Origin: Bacteroidota bacterium
Lineage (GTDB): Bacteria; Bacteroidota; Bacteroidia; Bacteroidales; VadinHA17
Assembly (NCBI GenBank): GCA_011049175.1
Contig: DSCJ01000130.1
Span: 1-51,477 of the forward strand
Length of the DNA: 51,477 nt
Reading direction: 5' to 3'
Part shown: positions 32,882-42,347 of the stretch, piece by piece
How the letters are laid out: the number at the start of each line of letters is the position of its first letter
Position numbering within the stretch: the stretch's first letter is position 1
Notes under the pieces: generated by a model
Database searches by the model: none
Seen by the model: the letters and a program-made list of their open reading frames with translations, nothing else
Told to the model about the DNA's origin: nothing
Program-made: the position numbers and the translations under genes

Positions 32882-35861
32882 TATCCGGCACCTTGCGGTA
32901 AAAACTTTCCGGAGGACCCAGGTAACTGGGCTTCAACCCACCTGTGTTTACCACGATCTTTTGTATAACGACACCGGGATCAACCATCCAGATCTTCAGG
33001 GTATGATATCCTGGCTCTTCTATCGTGTGGTTTGTGGTACTGAAACGGGCATTATCCATCACAGTATTTTCCCAGTCCCTGTTTCCGTTTCTGGCGTCAA
33101 AATCTGCCGGCACCAGGGTAATTATCCTGGGTGACTTTTGATCGAATGAAACGGCGTACCGCAAGGGCCGGCTGGGAAGAAAATTCAGGGTAGGAGAAAA
33201 AATACCCGTCACCTCTATCTCTCCGGTGGTGAAGAGATACATTCTGTATTCAAGGCAGGCTGCATTAACTCCGGGGTCAAAAGGAGGAGCGTCAACCGGC
33301 GCTGCCGCCCTCATCGCCGAAAGGGTATGGCCGTAGTCTTCGATACGGGTCCAATGGCTGTTTTCCTTATGGGTTTTGTTTGTGTAGTGTTCTGCTTCCA
33401 TGGAGACATATCCCCGGGCCTCCACAAAACCGTCGAGTTTTTCCGGCGATATTTCTGCCGGTTTGAAAGCCCTGGCTTTGACCTGTACCTCTTCACCGGC
33501 TCCGGTGATCCTGATCAGACCGGATGAATGTTCGTGTTCTATCCTTTCCCAATCTGCCTCTATCCAGATGCGTCGATCTGTCTCCACAGTTCCCTCTGTT
33601 GGTCTGATAGTTATCCATGGAGTATCTGATGAGGCGGAAAAAGTGTAAGGTGTTTTCCCACGATTAAAAATATCAATGAAATATTTCTGCCGGTTAAAAA
33701 TATCGAAAACGGGAAGAATGGCTTCTTCTCTGGCACCGGGCCAGACTAATTCCGAACCCTCTATGGCTACCCCCATGCTGGCCGGATCGGGGATATCGAT
33801 CGTTTTCAGATCGATATGACGAAGGCTGTTGACAGGCGGATCCGCCCAGCCGGTATATCCCAGGTGGGCCTGATCCATAAAATGGTTCCATTTTCCTTCG
33901 GCCAGTTCGCGGTTGAAATGTCCCATCAGAGCGGTATCGGCACGGAAAAGTTCCCGGGTTTTTTCAGCCATCAGGTTGGTGCTGCTTCTTTTTTGCTTTG
34001 CGTAAAGATTGTTTTTCCCGGCCGTTACATACAATTCGTTCACCAGGGCACAGGCTTTAACCGGGAACCATACCAGCTGAAAGAAAGCATCACGATAACC
34101 GAACGGCAGTTGATGGTAGATTTCTTCCGCGCTTTCTGCAAGTTGGTTGTATTCTGATACGATACGTTCCGCCTCATGGTAATGAAGCAGGCTGTATGTG
34201 TGCGGTGCAAGTAGTTCGGGTTTCCGTCTGCCGTTGAAGCGGGTGTATTCGGCTATAATACGGGCAATTTCCCGGGCATAATCGTTGCCAAACTGCCTGG
34301 CAGCCCATTGTTCGGTATATTCCCTGATATTGTCATTCCTGAAGTGATCTGTATTCCATGCCATTCTCAGGAAAAATTCAACAGGGAATTCATACCCTTT
34401 GAAATGTCCGGCATTGACAATCCATATCCTGTCGGCTTCGTATTGTTTGGCCAGGTTCATCTGGTCCCAGATCTTCGGAATGGGATTGGTATTGATCCAC
34501 TGGTAACTGCGTGGTCCTCCGTGATAATCGAAGTGGTAGTATATTCCGGCCCCTCCGCTTCTTTTCCTTTCCCCGGCCGTAGGCAATCTTCGCAGGTTTC
34601 CCCAGTTGTCGTCTGACCACAGCAGGGTTACGTTGTCGGGTACCCGCATGCCCAGGTGATAATATTCCTGTACTTCTTTGTAAAGACACCAGAGCTGAGG
34701 CACCTGCGTTACATCGGGATGGATCTCTTCGGCAATGATATTCCTTTGTTTTTCAATAATTTTTTCCAGAAATGGAATGTTTACTTCTGGTCCTCCCGGC
34801 ATCATTTCTGTGTCGTCGGCTCCGCGCAAACCGATGGTTATGATGCTTTCGTAATCCTTATTGCGTCTGATTCCTCCTCTCCAGAATTCTTCGAGCACTT
34901 CCGGGTGTGCAACATAATCCCATCTGCCCAGTGTGCGCAGGTAACGGCGGTCCCATTCTTTCTGGGCTCTCAGCATCGGTTCCTGATGTGAAGTGCCCAT
35001 AACAATGCCGTACTCATCTGCCAGCCGGGGGTTTTCCGGATCGTCTTCATTGAACGCGTTGTTCCACATGGCCGGCCACAGGTAGTTTGCTTTCAGGCGA
35101 AGGAGCAGCTCAAAGATCCGGCTGTAAAATTCGGTGTTGTAAGCGGCAACTCCCGGGGGGATGGGAGGATCCTCCTGCGGGGTGACCATTCCGTATTTTT
35201 CAGCCACCCAGTTGGTGAGGGCAGGAGCTTCATCGTTGAGAAAAATTCCCCGGTATTTCACTGATGGCTCTCCCTCTGTATACCTTACAGGTTTGATATA
35301 CAATCCGGTTTGTTTTTTTACAGGAACGTCTGCCCACCAGTACCAGGGTGAGACGCCTATTTGTTCCGAAATTTCATAAATTCCGTAAATGGTTCCCCGC
35401 TTGTCGCTTCCGGCAACAACCAGGGCCTTATCCACTCCTTCAAAAGGATGCTCAACAACCTGAATGAGAAAGCATTCCCATTTTCCGGCGATATCTTCCG
35501 TCGTGATCTTCCCGGCTTCAATCATCCGGTCAATCAGAGGACTTTTCCCAATGGTTCCGGCTACGATTATTTCCCCGTTTTGTGGAACCGTATCGATGGT
35601 CAGCTCTGGAATATTTCCGCATACACGCAGAATATCTGCCTGCAGGTCTCTGAATGCCCTGATCACTCCCGGCCAGTCTTTTGAGCTGATGCACAGGGGA
35701 GCCGGTTTACCGGAATCGAAAAGAGTGAAAGCCCCTTTTTCTTTCCGGGGTGACACAATTTGGGTTGGTTCGGAAACAGTTTGGGAACATGAATGAAGAA
35801 CAATAAGCAGGGTCAGTAAACAAACTGCACCCTTGTTTCTGCAATATCTTCCGGCTGTCAT
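32868..35861 (-). CDS. GH115 xylan alpha-1,2-glucuronidase, lipoprotein
   Basis: GH115 enzymes remove (4-O-methyl)-glucuronic acid from internal as well as terminal xylose units of xylan. The 997-residue protein has lipobox VLHSC (Cys25). An N-terminal GH115 domain has ICGxx-like ILRVCGNIPELTID. The catalytic barrel contains YRGIFLNDEAPALTNW, PAMWNNAFNEDDPENP and GLRGADDTEMMPGG. A C-terminal Gal80-like/beta-sandwich region (about 800-990, YVSMEAEHYTNKTH) is typical of the family. It is the last gene of the symporter-GH10-GH3-GH30-GH115 operon, starting 11 nt after GH30. Its end overlaps the convergent GH10 gene. Confidence 0.93.
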   Translation of the reverse strand: MTAGRYCRNKGAVCLLTLLIVLHSCSQTVSEPTQIVSPRKEKGAFTLFDSGKPAPLCISSKDWPGVIRAFRDLQADILRVCGNIPELTIDTVPQNGEIIVAGTIGKSPLIDRMIEAGKITTEDIAGKWECFLIQVVEHPFEGVDKALVVAGSDKRGTIYGIYEISEQIGVSPWYWWADVPVKKQTGLYIKPVRYTEGEPSVKYRGIFLNDEAPALTNWVAEKYGMVTPQEDPPIPPGVAAYNTEFYSRIFELLLRLKANYLWPAMWNNAFNEDDPENPRLADEYGIVMGTSHQEPMLRAQKEWDRRYLRTLGRWDYVAHPEVLEEFWRGGIRRNKDYESIITIGLRGADDTEMMPGGPEVNIPFLEKIIEKQRNIIAEEIHPDVTQVPQLWCLYKEVQEYYHLGMRVPDNVTLLWSDDNWGNLRRLPTAGERKRSGGAGIYYHFDYHGGPRSYQWINTNPIPKIWDQMNLAKQYEADRIWIVNAGHFKGYEFPVEFFLRMAWNTDHFRNDNIREYTEQWAARQFGNDYAREIARIIAEYTRFNGRRKPELLAPHTYSLLHYHEAERIVSEYNQLAESAEEIYHQLPFGYRDAFFQLVWFPVKACALVNELYVTAGKNNLYAKQKRSSTNLMAEKTRELFRADTALMGHFNRELAEGKWNHFMDQAHLGYTGWADPPVNSLRHIDLKTIDIPDPASMGVAIEGSELVWPGAREEAILPVFDIFNRQKYFIDIFNRGKTPYTFSASSDTPWITIRPTEGTVETDRRIWIEADWERIEHEHSSGLIRITGAGEEVQVKARAFKPAEISPEKLDGFVEARGYVSMEAEHYTNKTHKENSHWTRIEDYGHTLSAMRAAAPVDAPPFDPGVNAACLEYRMYLFTTGEIEVTGIFSPTLNFLPSRPLRYAVSFDQKSPRIITLVPADFDARNGNRDWENTVMDNARFSTTNHTIEEPGYHTLKIWMVDPGVVIQKIVVNTGGLKPSYLGPPESFYRKVPDTKNQ

Positions 35862-35872
35862 AATTGAGTTTT

Positions 35873-37255
35873 TTATTCCACATCAAGAATAACCGTGGTT
35901 ACTGATTCGGGTTTCAGTACCACATGGCTGCCGGGTGCAAGATCCGGCAGTTCCCGGTAGAAATTATCTTCTTCACTCTGTATGGCCTTTACCGCCGTAA
36001 TGGATTTATCGTTCACGCTGAAGTTTACCCTGACGTCCGTCGTCAGGGGATTGACCATGACCAGGGTGATGCTATGACCGCCTGGATCGAGGAAGGCAGT
36101 GTGGTATACGGAAGTTATTTCCATGGAAGCATCTACCCTTACATACTCATGGTCGATATTCCCGGCAAAGTGCTTCATGACATGGAAAAAGGGTGTGATC
36201 GTGTAATTTCCCGCCTGGTCAATCTGTATCATGGCCTTGCTGTTGGTTTCTGCCCATACCATTTCCCAGTAAATGTATCCCGAGGCATGGGCTTCATTGA
36301 TTACCTGGATCATATACTGGGCGGTTTTCATCCAGGGGAAGGCAGAAAACTCTGTCATCACTGACGGCTTGTTCCCGTATTCATCACGGATCATGTTGAG
36401 CAGGGGTTTGGTTTCCGCAAGCGGAGTTTCGGCCGAGAAATTATAGGTATGAAACCCGTACATATTCAGATAGGGTTTGTCTTTCAGAACATTACAGAAT
36501 ACACCGAATGTGTTTCCTCCGAAAGCACTGGTACCGATGTTTGCCGATTCCGGACCGATGAGCCCGGGGGGATCGGTTCTTTTGCTGATCCTGTCATAAA
36601 CCAGGTCGAAAGCCGTTTCATACGACGGAAAACCGTCCATCTCGACAGGCCTCCAGGCACAGGTTTCCCATGAATCGGTTACCCAGGTGGGTTCATTCTG
36701 GATGCTGAGGTATTCAGGATTGAAGGGAATGTGGTCGAGAACATCAACCCAGTAATCGGCAAACGCCTCGTACATAAATACGCCGTCCTGTTTTTTAAGG
36801 GTCCCGTTATTGAGGTTGTTATTGCTTTTCAAGGCTGAAGGGGGCGACCAGGAACTCAACAGGGTCAGAATATTCGGATTATAATGCATGGCCAGTTGAT
36901 GTAACTGATTGGTTGTGCCGAACAGGGTTTTTATTCCGCTGCTTTCCATTACGTCAGGGGATTTTTCAACGGGATACCCGGCGGGATAATACCAGTTTTT
37001 CAGCCTGATGATATCGGTCCCCAGATCTTCAAATAGCAGCTGGCATATCTGGTTTTTGTACGGACTGGTTATGATCCTGTCGGAATACCATGTCAGGGAT
37101 CCCCCGAATCCCACCATTTTCTGAAAGGTTACGGCAGGGTCGATATGTACCGTGTATATTTTCGGACCGTCGTGATTTTCATTATCGTTCTTTTTACATG
37201 AGGAGCAAAGAGATATCAGGATGAGAGTGAATGCGGAAAGAAGGATTGTTTTCAT
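35873..37255 (-). CDS. GH30-family glycosidase (probable xylanase), lipoprotein
   Basis: The 460-residue protein has lipobox SLCSSC (Cys20) and a GH30 (beta/alpha)8 barrel with attached beta-sandwich. The acid/base is E188 (YLSIQNEPTWV) and the nucleophile E302 (VMTEFSAF). The side beta domain covers about 380-460. GH30 covers several activities; next to GH10, GH67 and GH115 genes a glucuronoxylanase (GH30_8-like) or a xylobiohydrolase is the best reading, but the arginine that contacts glucuronate in GH30_8 was not verified. The start overlaps the GH3 stop by 4 nt (ATGA). Confidence 0.85.
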   Translation of the reverse strand: MKTILLSAFTLILISLCSSCKKNDNENHDGPKIYTVHIDPAVTFQKMVGFGGSLTWYSDRIITSPYKNQICQLLFEDLGTDIIRLKNWYYPAGYPVEKSPDVMESSGIKTLFGTTNQLHQLAMHYNPNILTLLSSWSPPSALKSNNNLNNGTLKKQDGVFMYEAFADYWVDVLDHIPFNPEYLSIQNEPTWVTDSWETCAWRPVEMDGFPSYETAFDLVYDRISKRTDPPGLIGPESANIGTSAFGGNTFGVFCNVLKDKPYLNMYGFHTYNFSAETPLAETKPLLNMIRDEYGNKPSVMTEFSAFPWMKTAQYMIQVINEAHASGYIYWEMVWAETNSKAMIQIDQAGNYTITPFFHVMKHFAGNIDHEYVRVDASMEITSVYHTAFLDPGGHSITLVMVNPLTTDVRVNFSVNDKSITAVKAIQSEEDNFYRELPDLAPGSHVVLKPESVTTVILDVE

Positions 37256-39543
37256 GTTACTGTGAGTAATGTTTTTTTCAGGTCCGAATCCCTGGAGGAA
37301 GGTCCGGTCATGATCTCGAATTCGCCCGGCTCAACCACAAATTTCAGATCGATATTGTGAAATGCCAGATGTTCCGGAGTGATATCCAGTGTTACGGTTT
37401 TGGTTTCACCGGGTTCCAGCCTGATTTTGAGGAATCCTTTCAGCTCTTTGACCGGGCGGGTTACCGAGCTTACCCTGTCGCGTATATACATCTGGACAAT
37501 TTCATCTCCGGCTACCTTTCCTGTATTGGTAACATCAATGTAAACCTGCGTGGATTCCTCTTTTCCGATCGTATCTCTTTCAAGTCTGGGCTCACCGTAT
37601 TCAAAAGTGGTATAACTTAATCCGAAACCGAAAGGAAAGAGGGGTTGAATGTCCTGTGAGATGTAATCCATGAACTGGGCACTCGGTTTATGGTTGTAAA
37701 ACATGGGTAATTGTCCGGCCGATTTCGGGAAGGTTATGGTCAATTTTCCCGACGGATTCACATCGCCGAAAATAACATCGGTTGCAGCCAGGCCGGTTTC
37801 CTGCCCCATGTACCATCCTTCGAGTATAGCGGGTACTTTTTCAGCCAGTTTGTTGATAGAAAGAGGGCGGCCGTTCATCAGGTACAAAACAACAGGTTTC
37901 CCGGTGGAGATAATGGCTTCAGCCAGTTCTTCCTGCTCACCGAACAGGTCCAGTGTCATGTTGTCGCCAATATGGGTTTTTGCCCAGGCTTCCCGGCACA
38001 AATGTTCGTTTTCCCCCAGGGCCAGTATTACGATATCGGCTTTTTTTGCAACTTTTACCGCCTTCCTGATCAGCCGAAGATTTTCTTCCCTGGAGGCAAA
38101 AATGATTTCATCGTATTTCCAGTTAAAATAGCTGGTTGACAGATTGGTGGTAAGCCTGCATCCTTCGGCATACAGCACTTCGGTTTTTTTACTCACCCTG
38201 CTTTTGATCCCCTCGAGCAGGCTTGTTTTTTCATAAGGTTCTCCAGAATATCCTCCGAAGAATACATTTCCAGCACAGGGGCCTATCACAGCCACTTTCC
38301 TGTATCCGTCTTTTGCCAGAGGCAGGAGATTTTTATTTTTCAGAAGAACGATGGATTCCCTGGCAGCCTGCAGGGCGAGTTCTTTGTGTTGGGGTGATCT
38401 GCTTACTTCCACGGCATATTCTTCCGACACATACGGATTTTCAAACAATCCGAGCTCGAATTTCAGCCGGAGGGTCTGTTCCACGGCCTGATTGATATCC
38501 ACCTGACTGATTTTTCCTTCTTTCAGCAGTTCGGGCAGGTATTTGTACAGATTGGCCTGGGGCAACTCATACTGGATTCCAGTATTGAAACCTGTCATGG
38601 CGGCTTCTTTTTCATTGTGCACCACGAAATGTTTTGAAAGCAGTTGCTCTACCCCGTAGTAATCGGAAACCACCAGGCCCTCGAATCCCATTTCCTTTCT
38701 CAGCAGTTCTTTGATCAGCCAGGGGTTAGCGTGGGAAGGAACTCCGTCCACTTCATTATAGGAAGGCATCACTGCCACAGGCTTTGCCCTTTCGATGCAC
38801 ATTTTGAAAGGAGGGAGGTGGTAATCGCGCAAAACACGTATGGAGTAGTTGGCGGGTCCCTGATTCTGACCGCCTTCAGGTTGCCCGTGCCCCCACAGGT
38901 GTTTGAGGGTGGAGGCCACGTGGTTTTCGGCCACTTCTCCTGTATCCGTACCCTGAAGGCCTTTTACCGCAGCACAGGAAAGCACCCCGTTCAGGTAGGG
39001 ATCTTCCCCATATGTTTCTTCGGTTCTTCCCCAGCGGGGGTCGCGGCATACATCGATTACAGGGGTGAGGGCAAGATGGGTTCCTCTGGAACGCATTTCA
39101 CGGGCTATGGCAGCATATACCTTCTCAAAAAGAACCGGATTCCATGAACAGGCCAGGCCGATAGCCTGGGGGAAAACGGTGGATTCGGGCCGCATCAGGC
39201 CGTGCTGCCCTTCATCAACGAACAGGGCGGGGATACCCAGCCGGGTTTCTTCCAGGAGGTATTTCTGTATCCTGTTTCTAAGTTTCACGGTGTCTTTTAT
39301 TCCGAAAGGAGCCGGATGGATGGAATGGCATCCCTTGCCGAAAATTTCTTTCATTTTCTCCGGGTCACTGAAAATATCCTCGTTGAAATCTTCCACTCCT
39401 CCGTTCCACAAGCCCATGAGCTGGGCTACTTTTTCTTCCAGGGTCATATGTTGCAGCAGGTCCTTGACTCTTTCATCCACCGGCAACCGGGGATTCTTAT
39501 AGGCTGCTTTCTGTAATTCATCTTTTTTTAACCTGTCTTCCAT
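37252..39543 (-). CDS. GH3 beta-xylosidase/beta-glucosidase (no signal peptide)
   Basis: The 763-residue three-domain GH3 enzyme releases terminal beta-linked sugars. Domain 1 (barrel) has the nucleophile D294 in VVSDYYGVEQL. Domain 2 (alpha/beta sandwich, about 390-620) has KVAVIGPCAGNVFFGGY. An FN3-like domain ends the protein (VTNTGKVAGDEIVQMYI). The N-terminus MEDRLKKDELQKAAYKNP has no hydrophobic stretch, so the enzyme is probably cytoplasmic, consistent with its place in an operon headed by an inner-membrane sugar symporter. Xylosidase activity is inferred from context. Confidence 0.92.
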   Translation of the reverse strand: MEDRLKKDELQKAAYKNPRLPVDERVKDLLQHMTLEEKVAQLMGLWNGGVEDFNEDIFSDPEKMKEIFGKGCHSIHPAPFGIKDTVKLRNRIQKYLLEETRLGIPALFVDEGQHGLMRPESTVFPQAIGLACSWNPVLFEKVYAAIAREMRSRGTHLALTPVIDVCRDPRWGRTEETYGEDPYLNGVLSCAAVKGLQGTDTGEVAENHVASTLKHLWGHGQPEGGQNQGPANYSIRVLRDYHLPPFKMCIERAKPVAVMPSYNEVDGVPSHANPWLIKELLRKEMGFEGLVVSDYYGVEQLLSKHFVVHNEKEAAMTGFNTGIQYELPQANLYKYLPELLKEGKISQVDINQAVEQTLRLKFELGLFENPYVSEEYAVEVSRSPQHKELALQAARESIVLLKNKNLLPLAKDGYRKVAVIGPCAGNVFFGGYSGEPYEKTSLLEGIKSRVSKKTEVLYAEGCRLTTNLSTSYFNWKYDEIIFASREENLRLIRKAVKVAKKADIVILALGENEHLCREAWAKTHIGDNMTLDLFGEQEELAEAIISTGKPVVLYLMNGRPLSINKLAEKVPAILEGWYMGQETGLAATDVIFGDVNPSGKLTITFPKSAGQLPMFYNHKPSAQFMDYISQDIQPLFPFGFGLSYTTFEYGEPRLERDTIGKEESTQVYIDVTNTGKVAGDEIVQMYIRDRVSSVTRPVKELKGFLKIRLEPGETKTVTLDITPEHLAFHNIDLKFVVEPGEFEIMTGPSSRDSDLKKTLLTVT

Positions 39544-39577
39544 AATGGGAATGATTTATCCGTTCGTATTCGAATGT

Positions 39578-40711
39578 TTAATTGACGGCTGTTTCCATCA
39601 CAGCGTCGTATGCCGGCTTTGGCTGGTAATTCCGGTCAAAGAGCAGAGGATAGTTCGTTCTGCCCCTTACAGGCCAGTTGTTTTTCCATGAATACCCGTC
39701 GTGAAGGCCCCAGAATGTAACCCGGTCAAGCACGGCATGGTGTTTCAGGAAAATGTTGAAAATGTCGGCATAGCGTTGTGCCAGCGCCTGTTGCATGGAA
39801 TCGGGCAATGATTCGGGCCAGGGATTCATAGCCTGCATGAATTCAGCCGTATGGCTGATATCGGCCCCCATGCCCTCATAGGGGGAAGGAAGTACATCGA
39901 TATCCAGTTCGGTGATATGCACTTTCAGTCCCAGTGAGGAAAAAATGGTCAAACTGCTGTCAATAACTTCCAGCGAAGGGCTGTTCAGGTGCCAGTGTCC
40001 CTGAATGCCAACCCCGTCTATTTTTACACCGTTTTTTATCAGACTTTGAAGAAGTTTTACAGCGCCTTCCCGTTTTCCGGGCTGTTCGATGTTATAATCG
40101 TTGTAATACAGTTCGGCCCTGGGGTCTGCTTCGCGGGCAAATTCGAAAGCTTTTTGTACATAGTCTTCTCCTATGATCTCATACCATTTTGTCCGGCGCA
40201 TCTGTCCGTCTTCGTCCACTGCTTCGTTTACCACATCCCATCCGTGAACTTTTCCTTTGTAACGATCCATTACGGTGAAAATGTGATTTTTCAATACCTC
40301 CAGCAGGGCTTCCCTGTCAAGCGGATTTCCCAGGGAATCTTCAAAAACCCAATCGGGGGTTTGCTGATGCCATAGCAGGCAATGTCCCACGATAAACATT
40401 CCGTTGCGTTCGCCAAATGCGACCAAACTGTCGGGAACCGTGAAGTTATATTCTCCGGGCCGGGGATGAATACGTTCCCATTTCATGGCGTTTTCGGCTG
40501 TAATGGAGTTAAAATGCCTGATAACAAAGGGAAGAGCAGCAGAGTCTATTGCCATAATCTGATTGGTGTTCAGGGCTGCACCGATCAGAAAATGATCGGT
40601 AAATTTGTCCTTCAGCCCGGGTTCAGGCCTGCTGCAGGAATTCAACAGGAGCATGAAGGCAATGAATCCGGCAATGGGTTTTACTAGGTTGTTGATCAGT
40701 TGGATTTTCAT
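39578..40711 (-). CDS. GH10 endo-1,4-beta-xylanase, lipoprotein (second copy)
   Basis: An in-frame ATG exists 24 nt earlier (40735), but the start at 40711 (MKIQLINNLVKPIAGF) gives a normal signal with lipobox LLLNSC. In the 377-residue protein the acid/base is E163 (WDVVNEAVDED) and the nucleophile E268 (HITELDIDV). SITAENAMKWERI and FWGLHDGYSWKNN complete the family pattern. It shares layout but little exact sequence with the GH10 at 31778, so the two are paralogues with probably different location or chain length preference. Here the residues after Cys (SRPEPG) lack the acidic export motif, favouring a periplasmic site. Confidence 0.94.
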   Translation of the reverse strand: MKIQLINNLVKPIAGFIAFMLLLNSCSRPEPGLKDKFTDHFLIGAALNTNQIMAIDSAALPFVIRHFNSITAENAMKWERIHPRPGEYNFTVPDSLVAFGERNGMFIVGHCLLWHQQTPDWVFEDSLGNPLDREALLEVLKNHIFTVMDRYKGKVHGWDVVNEAVDEDGQMRRTKWYEIIGEDYVQKAFEFAREADPRAELYYNDYNIEQPGKREGAVKLLQSLIKNGVKIDGVGIQGHWHLNSPSLEVIDSSLTIFSSLGLKVHITELDIDVLPSPYEGMGADISHTAEFMQAMNPWPESLPDSMQQALAQRYADIFNIFLKHHAVLDRVTFWGLHDGYSWKNNWPVRGRTNYPLLFDRNYQPKPAYDAVMETAVN

Positions 40712-40752
40712 GGTTAACGGGATTAAATGATTCAATACTTCAGGGTATGGAC

Positions 40753-42207
40753 TTATTCAGTTTCATATGATTTGCGACGTGCTTCCAGTTCATTTTGCAT
40801 CTGGTATTCGGTTTCCCGGTTGATCTCATAAAAGAACAGGGCAATGATGCAACCCAGCAGGGCAAGGGAAGGATATACGCTCAAGCCCAGACGGATACCC
40901 AGTATGGAGGTTGCTGTTTGCTCCACATTGGCTATATATCCGTATTTTGACAGGATCAGGCCTGCCAGTGAACCGCCCAGGGCCAGCCCTACTTTCAGGC
41001 CCACAGTGATTCCTGCAAATACAATTCCCGTAGCTCTCCGGTTGTTTTTCCAGTCGGCAAAATCGGCTACATCGGCTGCCATGGCCCAGGGGAGAGGCAT
41101 GGTCACTCCCCAAGCAAAGTTGAAAAGCACCGAGAGAATAAAAGCGTAGATTACCCCGTTTGCCGGAATCAACATGAACAGAGCGGCCAGTATCATGCTT
41201 ATGATAATCCAGGTGTGGAAAGTGTTCCGTTTTCCAAATCTGGCTGCCAGCGGGTTTGATACGGCAATTCCCACTATGGCGGCAAGCTGGCTGACAATAT
41301 TGACCACACTGAAAGTATTTCCGGCTATATCGGCTGCCTCACTGGTAAAGCCCACAAAAGCGAGCAAACCGAAAAGGTATTTGTCAAGCCCCACCAAAAA
41401 CGCTTTCTGTATTTCTATATTAAGATAATATTTGAAATAGTATACCAGAATGCTGTTTCTGATTCCCAGAAAGGTGAACATCAACACAAATACAATGAAC
41501 ATGATGAGCCAGGGACGGTTCTTCAGCAGGTCGGAAAGATCCTGCTTCAGGCTGGTGCTTTGCTGGGGGCGTGGTTTGATCCTTTCCCTGGTGGTGGTGA
41601 AAGTAATCAGAAAAAACACCAGGGCAATGGCGCTGAATATACCCATGGTGATCTGGAATCCTTTCGCCAGATTTCCCTGCCCGAAATGATTGACCATGGG
41701 CAGGGCGAGTCCCTGAATGGCCAGGGTTGCAATGACCACCATTACGAAACGGTAGGAGGAAAGACTGGTCCTTTCCACCATATCGCCGGTAATCACTCCG
41801 CTCAGGGCGGAATAGGGGACATTGTTGGCCGAGTAGACCGTCATCAGCAGGATATATGTTACATAGGCATACACAATTTTCCCGGTCTGCCCCCAGTCGG
41901 GCGTGGTGAATGCCAGGAATCCGATAATGCCGAACGGGACGGCTGTCCAAAGGATCCAGGGACGGAATTTTCCCCAGCGGGTTCGGGTACGGTCGGCCAA
42001 AAAACCGAAAAACGGATCGCAAACGGCTCCCCATAAACGGGCGGCCAGGAATAACCATGCTGCGGTAGCAGCATGTAGCCCGAATGCATCGGTGTAAAAG
42101 CTCAACTGCAGGAGCATCAGGGTCTGGAAAATAAAGTTGGCTGCACCGTCTCCCAGGCTGAAGCCAAATTTTTCCCTGAAACTGAGTTTTTTAATCTGGG
42201 TTTGCAT
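40753..42207 (-). CDS. GPH-type MFS sugar symporter
   Basis: The 484-residue, 12-helix inner-membrane protein belongs to the glycoside-pentoside-hexuronide:cation symporters (MelB/XynB-like). The N-terminal signature region is FGFSLGDGAANFIFQTLML, with FLADRTRTRWGKFRPWILW between helices 2 and 3, and FNFAWGVTMPLPWAMAADVADFADWKN in the second half (positions about 365-390). The Asp residues of helix 2 that bind the cation in MelB appear present. It is the first gene of the minus-strand enzyme operon and probably imports xylo-oligosaccharides or aldouronic acids for cytoplasmic GH3. Confidence 0.9.
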   Translation of the reverse strand: MQTQIKKLSFREKFGFSLGDGAANFIFQTLMLLQLSFYTDAFGLHAATAAWLFLAARLWGAVCDPFFGFLADRTRTRWGKFRPWILWTAVPFGIIGFLAFTTPDWGQTGKIVYAYVTYILLMTVYSANNVPYSALSGVITGDMVERTSLSSYRFVMVVIATLAIQGLALPMVNHFGQGNLAKGFQITMGIFSAIALVFFLITFTTTRERIKPRPQQSTSLKQDLSDLLKNRPWLIMFIVFVLMFTFLGIRNSILVYYFKYYLNIEIQKAFLVGLDKYLFGLLAFVGFTSEAADIAGNTFSVVNIVSQLAAIVGIAVSNPLAARFGKRNTFHTWIIISMILAALFMLIPANGVIYAFILSVLFNFAWGVTMPLPWAMAADVADFADWKNNRRATGIVFAGITVGLKVGLALGGSLAGLILSKYGYIANVEQTATSILGIRLGLSVYPSLALLGCIIALFFYEINRETEYQMQNELEARRKSYETE

Positions 42208-42242
42208 ATATCATTTTAATGTAAGTGGGTTAATGAAAGAAT

Positions 42243-42273
42243 TAAAAATAAATATTTTTAAAATTATATGCAA
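42243..42273 (-). promoter_or_regulatory. Promoter of symporter-GH10-GH3-GH30-GH115 operon
   Basis: On the minus strand: TTG (42271-42273, inside the operator), 20 nt, TATTTTTA (42243-42250), 7/8 match to TAnnTTTG. The geometry is identical to the susC promoter. Confidence 0.65.
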
Positions 42274-42282
42274 CCGATTGCA
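42269..42282. promoter_or_regulatory. LacI-type operator in symporter/lacI intergenic region
   Basis: TGCAACCGATTGCA is the exact reverse complement of the susC site, with matching flanks (TTATATGCAA versus TTATTATGCAA). It overlaps the -33 of the symporter promoter and lies about 66 nt before lacI, so it may also give autoregulation. Confidence 0.8.
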
Positions 42283-42347
42283 GTTTATTGGTAAAATAAT
42301 TTCATTAAAAAGAAATTTATGCTTAATTTGTACTATAGAATTGAATT

